From Ligustrum vulgare (taxonomy: Eukaryota > Streptophyta > Magnoliopsida > Lamiales > Oleaceae), in assembly GCA_963555705.1 (NCBI GenBank), contig OY743169.1:11222014-11286013 (forward strand): a DNA stretch of 64,000 nt, in the 5' to 3' direction. The notes beneath the pieces are model-generated. The model saw only the letters and a list, made by a program, of their open reading frames with translations, did not search any database and was not told the origin of the DNA. Both the position numbers and the translations under genes were made by a program. Below, piece by piece: positions 56,501 through 64,000 of the stretch (the stretch's first letter is position 1; every line of letters starts with the position of its first letter).

Positions 56501-57989
56501 AAATTGAATGCAAATTTTTAAATAGTCGTGTTTTCCAAGTCCTGAAGTTTTTTTGTCTGTCTTCCCCTCTTGAAAATCAATTACATTTCTTTAAAAAATT
56601 CGTTAAAAAAAAATATCAATATCACACAAATTTTTATTTTTATTTTTTTGAGAAATAGAAAATGAAAGAGGTTGAAATAGGAGGGTTCATCAATCTTTTT
56701 TTTTCTTTTCTTTTTAATAAAACTCTGAATGTATATCATAGATATATCTGTATTTTACTTATTACAAATTTTATTTAAATCTAGTTTTGTTTTCCCATTT
56801 TAAGCTTTAAATAAATTTAAATTATAATATTTAAAGATATTTTCTAGAATAGTAAAAATACGAACTGAAGAAAAAAAATTAAGATATGTGTAGTTGTTCC
56901 TTTTTTTGGTAATTAATTTTCGTCTTTCGTTTCTCATTTTTAATTAAATATTCATTTTATATGTTAACATATAAATAGGATTCGAAATCGATAACCGAGA
57001 ATTGACTGGGTCCGAGTCTTTTTTTGGTTCTTGAACCAGAATCGTGAGTAACTGAATGGAACCGATTTTTTATAAATATTTTTATTTTATATTTTACAAT
57101 TTGAAAGCTCTATTTTGAGTAATAATTTCTCTCCTACTTTTTTACCTCTTGCCTCACGTCAAATTGTTGCATTTAAAGGGTTAATTTTTGTAACAAGTTA
57201 GGGCTAGATGAATCAAAGAATTTATTCTTTACAATTCAAGCTTTTTATTTTATTGCATTGTTTACACGCTTAAGAGATTTAAAAATAAAAATAAAAAATT
57301 ATAACACGTGACAATTGAATTCGATACATTTATAGTTTGAACTCTGATGTGCCTTTTAATTTATCTCGAGTTCATGGTTCTATTTTGATTATTTTTTCCT
57401 TCTTTTTAAAGAAAGATAATTCAATATGTGGACTTGATGCTGTATGTTGACGGAACTTCCCGGTTGGAAACTAGTCAGCAAGGAATTGTTTGAATTTTCA
57501 TATTTCTATTCTTTTTAATGGGAATATTTACTTAAGTCCCCAGCTTGGTTTCTTAAAGAAGAAGCCTTCGAAGTAATAAAAAATGACGTGACAATCAGAT
57601 AAAAAATGAATTGAAATTATAATGAAATTATCAAGTGTTCAGTTCGGTAATGGTCTAACGGTCAATTTTGAAGATTAATTTGAACTAACGAAAGTCGAGA
57701 GAGTTTCTTGTATTAATTACCCCATATATGAGCATTTACACATCCTATTTATTGTCGTATAGGAGGTAGAGACATAATTATAATAATAAATGCATTTTGT
57801 CGTCAGGTTGTGATTGACATCGGTGATTGATAATTGAAATCCTCATTGATTACTGGCAAATAATTACACTGAAATATTATAGATAATGATGATTATTAAC
57901 ACTGTTTGGCTCCCTATTAGTTCCCCAAATAATGTGGTTATGAATAGTGTTTGTAGAAAATGTATGACTACAAAATGCATCAAAAGTAA
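50599..57989. other. Long AT-rich stretch, no gene seen
   Basis: No domain was found in any short frame. Relics of the dispersed MITE family with GATTAAAAAGT..TTTGAAAAATTGTGT lie near 51720, 51840, 53580, 53730, 54050 and 55610. Poly-T/poly-A tracts are common. 51080-51340 is less AT-rich but unassigned. Confidence 0.5.
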
Positions 57990-58202
57990 GGTTGTGTTCG
58001 GTGGCTTGGCTGGAGAATTTAAATTATTTGTGTTTTCTAGGTAAGTTGTGGAGTTAAAAATTGGTTTGGGAAATTGTGTAATTTGAGAGAGAAAATATAG
58101 ATGATTAAAAAGTGATTTGGAAAATTGTGTAAATAAAATTTGTTGTCTTTTTTGTCTTTTAGTGTATTAATTTGACATTTTAATGGGCAGCCGAACGGTC
58201 CC
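57990..58202. mobile_element. Tourist-like MITE
   Basis: It is 213 bp with inverted ends GGTTGTGTTCGGTGGC and GGGACCGTTCGGCTGCC and a perfect TAA duplication (57987-57989, 58203-58205). Confidence 0.75.
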
Positions 58203-58379
58203 TAAAAATGATGGGTTTGACTAAAATTGATGATTGAGATTGATTGTTGAATAAATTTAGTTTCCAAATAATGGAGGCCAAATGGGGACATAATTGACTG
58301 ATTGGACCATTTTACAGGGCCTCCCTTTTCAGTTCGACACGACAATCTTACGGACTGTTCGGCGGTAGGAGTCGTAAAT

Positions 58380-58530
58380 TTTTTTTTTGTATTTTTTGTA
58401 TTTTCTAGGTAGATCGATGGTTAAAAATTGGAGAGAGAAAATATGTGGGATTAAAAAATAGTTTGAAAAATTGTATTGTTTATAAATTTGTTTATAAATT
58501 GTAATCATTACGTAAAAGAACGATGTTTTT
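58380..58530. repeat. MITE relic matching 19858-20015
   Basis: Poly-T, TATTTTCTAGGTAGATC, AGAGAGAAAATATGTG, then TTTATAAATTTGTTTATAAA in the same order and spacing as at 19880-20005. Confidence 0.7.
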
Positions 58531-58601
58531 AGTTAGCTTTCTAAGTTCATCTCACCTTGTCAATTCAGATCGTCACATTGAATCAACTTGTCCGTCAGAA
58601 T

Positions 58602-59160
58602 TAGGGGTCCAACCCGCCAAAACCGCCCAACCCGATGAGTTTGGGTTGGGTATTGGTGAAAATTGGGATGGGTTGGGTTGTGTTATAAAAAATAAAAATA
58701 AAATTGTTTAGGTTGGGTTGAGTTGGGTTGGATTGTGGGTTAGATGACAAACCCAACCCGACCCGATCCAACCCAATCAAAATTTTAAAAATATAAGACA
58801 ATTTGAATTTCAAAAATCTTAAATCCATTTTTAATTTTAATGAAACTCAAATATAATTTGAACATATTTTAGTTTTATTAGCAAACATTCAATTTATTAT
58901 ATTTGAGCTTATTGTATTGTACATAATTTATTTGAGTTAATAGTTGATTTATGGGTATAATTTTTTAATTTTCTAAGAATTTTATTTAATTGGACCAAAG
59001 CTCAAACCACTCAACCCAATCCGATCGAAACTTGATTTGGTTGGATTGAGTTTAAACTCATGTTTGAATTGGATTTGATTGATTTTTTATCAACTCAATC
59101 ATAGTGAGTTAAGTTCGAATTGAGTAAAAAACGATCAAATCCAACCCACGCCCACCCTTA
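58602..59160. mobile_element. hAT-type MITE (559 bp)
   Basis: Ends TAGGGGTCCAACCCG and TAAGGGTGGGCGTGGG (right end reversed). The 8-bp flanks GTCAGAAT and ATCAGAAT differ at one base. The interior has repeated GGGTTGGGTTG and CCAACCCGACCC words. Confidence 0.85.
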
Positions 59161-61174
59161 ATCAGAATCATCTCGCCTCTCAAAATCAGTTCGCCTCCTA
59201 CTTAAATTTTCATTTCCCGCTAAAATCACTTTCCTTCTAAAACTTTTATTGTACCACTTTTAACATATTTTTTTTTCCTTTTTTTCCTTTTTTTCTCATT
59301 AAAAAAAGCTGTACGTAGAAACCCTTCTTCTCCAAGAACATTCACGCGGCTCCGTTTTTTCCTCATCGACGGTGCAAAAGTAACGATTTTAGAAGGGGAA
59401 ACATTAGGGAAAAGCTGCATGACACCATTCTGGTAATTTTTTTGTACATTTTGTATTAATTTGATGTCATCTGTATTTGGTGAAATTCTTAATAGCCGTT
59501 CTACAATCAGAAATTCGTTTTTAGTTGTTTATTGTGTAATAATCGCCCGGAAAAATAAAAGATGTTACGTGGCAACTGAGTTGCTAATGATGATGCTACT
59601 ATGTTTCATTAGCAGGTAGTTTAAGTTCTTATTTTGTAAAGTAAAAAGCAAAATGCATTAACTATCTATTTGTGTAATTGTGTTTTTGATATCCGGGAAA
59701 GCTTGCTCTTGATAACAATTTTCCTATTTAGCACCTTAAGTTGATACAATTAGCTCAATCAATTTCTTAATTGTAAATATATAGTCTTGTTTTGTTCTAA
59801 TTTAACTCGTGTGATGATGTATATATTTTTTTGCATGTCAGCATATTTTGGATCAGGCAGATTCCCTTGGCCAGTAGCGAACTACAATGACCAATTTCTG
59901 AGTTTCACCTCTATTATGTCAGGATTTTATTGCAATTAATATATCACATTCTGACCTAAGGTTACATAAAACAGAGCAGGAACAGTTAAACAAAAGATGC
60001 AATTTTGCTTGGACAATAACTTTTTGATGACTTCATGTTCAACTTTTGATTTAGAATTGTGCAGCTGTACATTTATGGTCTGGATTACTAGAATGTAGGC
60101 TGCAAATTTCGAAAGTATTGTTGGTTGTCCAAGTTTTTAAAATGGACCATGCTATACTTACTTCCATGGATTACACACTCCTTTACTCCCCCCTCACATG
60201 AGGTGGGGTCCACCTCATGTGAGAGAGGAGTAAGGGAATGTGTAAGCTAAAATAGTACAAATAGCTTAATCCAGTATTGTAAATGTGAGATGCCTAAATG
60301 GAAACTTTATATTTGAATCTGAGCACTTATATTTGATTTACCTTTTGCTCATTAGTGCCGCCTGCTTATTTATAAAGGAATCTCGTTTCATATGTGAGTA
60401 ATTATCTCTGTTTACTCCCTGGTTGTGCTGTGGTGTTTTTAATGAAAAATTCAATAGTTTACTTGTTTTTTAAATGTGGTAGAAACTATATTATCGAAGA
60501 CTTAAAATTTTCAAAGTTTTATGTTCTCATCATGTGTTCTTCCATCACCCTCGGTTATGGGCAAAGGACATGTTTCTATGATGTTTCTACGTCAGTTGAA
60601 TTTAATATTGAAATACTGCATGGGGATAGAATAAGATTTTGGATTACTAATCTATTAGTAGTTTAAATGTTAGATTTCGGAATCAAGTAATGGCATCCTA
60701 TTATGGTTTAATTTTTCTAAATATGTCATTAATTAGTTCTATTTATTGATGGGCCAAATTTAAATCATCACTGATCTGGATCTTCTGAAGAAGTTCTTCA
60801 AAATTATAGCCTTGATGTGAATGCTAGGTGTTTACTGTAATCAAAGTCTTTATTGCTGGTATATATAACTAGGCTCGTCCACATTTTAACATGAAATTGG
60901 GCCTCAAAGTTACTTATACTAATTATTAAGTTCTGAATTTATTGCTAAGATAATCATTTTGTTCTTTTTTGGGGCTTTAAATGTCATAACGCTAAGATAT
61001 GTTTTCTTGATTATTTAGGTTCATAGCGATTACAAGGAAGATGTTGGTGTGAAGTTGGAAAGGGCTAGCAAGGAGCTTATGGCTAAGGGAACTGAAGTGA
61101 TATAGGTTCATAGCGATTTTGTATCTTGTTACAAATCTTTTTTTCCTCTCCCTCTTAGCTGTGAGCCCAGACTC
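59161..61174. other. Mostly noncoding; possible exon near 61019
   Basis: TTATTTAG precedes an open stretch 61019-61104 reading VHSDYKEDVGVKLERASKEL then MAKGTEVI and a stop, which looks like a final exon. An ATG followed by a GTAATT donor lies at 59418-59433. I could not connect them or assign a product. Confidence 0.3.
60183..60233. repeat. Foldback with 14-bp inner and 7-bp outer arms
   Basis: CTCACATGAGGTGG, loop GGT, then the exact complement (60193-60223). TTACTCC and GGAGTAA lie just outside. Its design is like the foldback at 36436-36487. Confidence 0.85.
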
Positions 61175-61399
61175 TTACAAACCTTCTTCCCCTCTCAGCT
61201 CATCAAATATTTTTAGTACCTCTCCTTCCCTGCTCATCAACGGAGTCGAAGGCTTTTCGACGTCGAATGTTTCTCCTGTTATTTTGAAAAAGGCAGATTC
61301 CATTTCTTGCAGAACCAACTCTTTGTTGCTAAAATTGATTTCAACCAAGCTGCTTCCATTGCGATACCAGACTTCGGCTACATCATCCACCGGCCACAA
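61175..61399 (-). pseudogene. Unrecognised minus-strand coding-like fragment
   Basis: Seventy-four codons with natural-looking composition: VEINFSNKELVLQEMESAFF and KPSTPLMSREGEVLKIFDEL. Upstream in its sense the open frame can extend only slightly. It may be a fragment of a host gene. No family assigned. Confidence 0.3.
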
Positions 61400-61789
61400 C
61401 CAAGGTGAAGATCTGAGTATATGACCTTATAATCGGTTAATTGTAGGTACATTATCCCCATTTTCTCTCAATATCATGAATGCTAAAAATGGCCTCTTTT
61501 GTGACAGCAGTCTCCCTTTCCATCTACGGTTTCGTCGACAGTGAAGGTCACCTGCAAGTTCATCCAAACTTTCCGACGAAGGTAAGAAAATAAGTTAGCT
61601 GAGATTGATTTCAAAAATCTGTGTCTGGGCATGAATCAGTGATCTGAAATCAATTTGTGCATTGTGCTTAAACTCGATTTGGAATGAGAACTCAGTTTCG
61701 TTTGAAATGCATATTGATTTGTCTAAGTAATGGTTTATCCTTTGAGTGGAAATTGCAGTGTGTGTGTCTGTTGATTCAATATCCTAATC

Positions 61790-62329
61790 TGTTGGGAATT
61801 ACACTTTGATTTCCCTTCTTTAACTCACATGATCTTTTTGGTGTTCAAGAAATAATTGAGCAACAAGAAAATAAATAATAACGCAAAATTTTCGAATCGC
61901 CAAAGCCTTTCACTATATAATAAATTATTACAATTATATAGAATTTTACTCACCAACCCAGTCCCATAGACTACAGAGAAAATACTAATAATGAACGTCT
62001 ATCTAACTCAAGTTTCTACCCTTTGAATTATCCCACAAAGAGTTCACAAGAAATTACAAAGATAAAGCTCTCCAATTCTCTTTAATTAGTCTCACATAAG
62101 ATTCACAATATTATGGCTCTCTATCACACATATTTATAGGTAAAAACAACCCCTAAAATATGTAGAATTCGTGTCCAAGTAAGTTTCTTTATTGAAGTAG
62201 AATACCAAAATAAAGTCTTTTATTTTCTTTCCTTTTCACATTTAACTTGGTCTTCAAGTTAACCACTTTAATAGGGAAACCAATTATCCAAGATATTCTC
62301 ATTCTTAATTTTGGTCAAATATCTCAACA
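61790..62329 (-). repeat. 3' LTR of the gag-only element (540 bp)
   Basis: TGTTGGGAATTACAC to ATATCTCAACA. ATCTCCATCTTGACA follows, the polypurine tract on the minus strand. A minus-strand TATA box (CCTATAAATATG) lies near 62127-62140. Confidence 0.88.
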
Positions 62330-62718
62330 ATCTCCATCTTGACACAAATTCATCCGAGCTAAATATTCAAAAATTAATCATTGGGTAAACAGGCAAGATT
62401 TTTCCACTTTGACAATCTCATACTCCACCATATGAGTATAACCACTCAGAATTATCAATGAACTCCGAGTTTTTCACCGGCTCATGTCGAAAACAAAATT
62501 ATTGAAAATTATGGTGCAACTCCTATTGTTTGATTTTCCATAGGAGCTCATCAGCCATCGACATTAATTCAACCACACACCTTGCATCCAAGTCAAACCA
62601 ATGCTGTGTGCGAACACATGCACCCGCCAGTAAGAATACATCCTCTATCATGGCAACTGGCATCATGCCATGAGGATGTCACATCCTACTCAGAGTACAT
62701 CATCATCACCGCCCTCCA

Positions 62719-63520
62719 TCAGGAGAGTCGCATTGTCCACCTTTGAGTAGTCAGCCGAGTTGCTCCACCTTTTGGACAATTTTTTCTTACATGACTAGAT
62801 TGTCCACAATTCCAACATACAACATTTTTCTTCATGGAGTTACCCCTCTTCCATTTTTCAGTAACAAGCAAATTATTTCCAGATGAATTATCGCCTCCAC
62901 CTAATCTCCGTTCTTCAGAGATCAACTTACTTGTAATTTCTGCAAAGTCCACCGTTTCTTTCCCGTGCATCAAAATCGGCTTGATGTGCTCAAACGTGGA
63001 TGGAAGAGACCAGATGAGCCTCAACGCTTTATCCTCATCTTCAACTTTGACTCTAATAGATTCTAGTTCAGAAACAATTCATTAAGAACACTAAGATGGT
63101 CGGAGATTTTTGTATCTGCGCTCATTCTCAATGAATGAAACCGTTCCTTCAGATAGAAGCGATTTGACAAGTTCTTGTCTGATACAACTCTTCCAGTTTT
63201 TCCCAAAGTTCCTTAGCAGCTGATATCCCATGAAAATTTGCAAGAACATTCTTGGCCAAATAAAGTCGTATTGTACTAGCAGCTCTTACATCCAAATCTT
63301 CCCAATCTTCATCACTCTTGCTGGATTCAGTTTCTTTTTCTTTTACTTTGTTAGAACTCTTGGTTGGTTTTCCTTTCAAAGCTCTGTGCAAAACCGCCTA
63401 AATTAAAATATCCTTGACTTGTACTTGCCACAAGCCAAAATTAATTTTCCCATCAAATTTCTCCACGTCGTACTTGACAAACATATTTTCTTTTGCTCCA
63501 ATAAGATCTTCGAACCACAT
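62719..63520 (-). pseudogene. Copia gag of the gag-only element (broken)
   Basis: The start is at ATG 63520 or 63484 (MFVKYDVEKFDGKINFGLW). A TAG near 63400 interrupts the frame before AVLHRALKGKP. AKELWEKLEELYQ follows, then a frameshift near 63175 and another near 63085. The frame ends with LIWSLPSTFEHIKPIL, FAEITSKLISEERR and the zinc knuckle CWNCGQSSHVRKNC. It packages the RNA in intact relatives; this copy needs gag in trans. Confidence 0.9.
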
Positions 63521-63523
63521 GAC

Positions 63524-63535
63524 ACTCTGATACCA
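63524..63535 (-). promoter_or_regulatory. Primer-binding site of the gag-only element
   Basis: On the minus strand it reads TGGTATCAGAGT, the initiator-Met site, two bases from the LTR. Confidence 0.9.
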
Positions 63536-63537
63536 CT

Positions 63538-64000
63538 TGTTAGGAATTACACGTTGATTCCTCTTCTTTAACTCACAGAATCTTTTTGATGTTCAAGAAA
63601 TAATTGAGGAACAAGAAAATAAATAATAACGACGCAAAATTTTTTGATCGTCAAAGCCTTTCACTATATAATAAATTATTACAATTATATAGAAATTCAC
63701 TCACCAACACAATCTCATAGACTACAGAGAAAATACTTATAATGAACTTCTATCTAACCCAAGTTTCTACCATTTGAATTATTCTACAAAGAGTTCACAA
63801 GAAACTACAAAAATAAAGCTCTCCAATTCTCTCTAATTAGTCTAACATAAGAATCACAATATTATGGCTCTCTATCACACATTTATAGGTAAAAACAACT
63901 CCTAGAATATATAGAATTCGTGTCCAAGTAAGTTTTCTTATTGAAGTAGAATACCAAAATAAAGTCTTTTATTCTCTTTCCTTTTCACCTTTAACTTAGT
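63538..64000 (-). repeat. 5' LTR of the gag-only element (partial)
   Basis: TGTTAGGAATTACACG onward is colinear with the left LTR until the window ends. There are scattered substitutions and a few short indels. Confidence 0.88.

Larger units (their letters stand above)
61790..64000 (-). mobile_element. Gag-only copia derivative (TR-GAG type), cut by window end
   Basis: It has a 3' LTR at 61790-62329 and an interior of about 1.2 kb encoding gag alone. Then come an initiator-Met primer site and the start of the 5' LTR at 63538. There is no room for protease, integrase or polymerase. The plan fits terminal-repeat retrotransposons with a GAG domain, which need enzymes from other elements. Confidence 0.88.

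Overview
The window is nuclear DNA from a dicot plant. It is AT-rich and dominated by nested plant transposable elements. Few loci look like ordinary host genes. The one clear host gene is a single-exon, secreted dirigent protein of the pinoresinol-forming type (21276-21836). Its resemblance to Forsythia-type dirigents fits an asterid, possibly Lamiales; that taxonomic guess is inference.

Layout. 1-5489: one copy (A) of a non-autonomous LTR element lying on the minus strand, cut by the window start. 5765-6425: a complete TRIM. 7024-16370: a complete but decayed Ty3/gypsy element of the Tat type (minus strand, 590-bp LTRs, TSD ACTGT). It has a dual RNase H and an antisense, apparently spliced gene. 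About 17080-19045: a 3' fragment of a related Tat element carrying the same antisense gene. 19050-21240: MITEs and noncoding DNA, then the dirigent gene. 22338-42751: candidate termini of a large non-autonomous CACTA transposon. A Sirevirus-like Ty1/copia element sits inside it (22511-34808, TSD ACGTT), and a 1.6-kb solo LTR-like insertion interrupts that element's pol. The rest of the candidate CACTA holds a hAT MITE, a foldback, two related DNA-transposon relics and large (TTA)n-containing tandem repeats. 43388-50593: the second, full-length copy (B) of the non-autonomous LTR element (TSD GCTTG); its right LTR was split by a Tat solo LTR (49471-50398, TSD GATAA). 50600-61790: AT-rich DNA with MITEs, a hAT element and two unrecognised exon-like fragments. 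61790-64000: a gag-only copia derivative (TR-GAG type), cut by the window end.

The most interesting system is the A/B element. It has short LTRs of about 210 bp and no gag or pol. It carries two intact ORFs antisense to its own LTRs: a 181-residue basic/cysteine-rich protein and a 217-residue LOG-like cytokinin-activating enzyme. The two copies differ mostly at silent sites within the conserved cores of both ORFs, which looks like coding constraint. The same element is studded with short inverted repeats whose arms vary but keep pairing around an invariant TTCTG/TTCAG loop. That pattern suggests a repeated RNA or DNA structural signal.

All calls come from reading the sequence by eye. Family names rest on recognised motifs, and no database search was possible.
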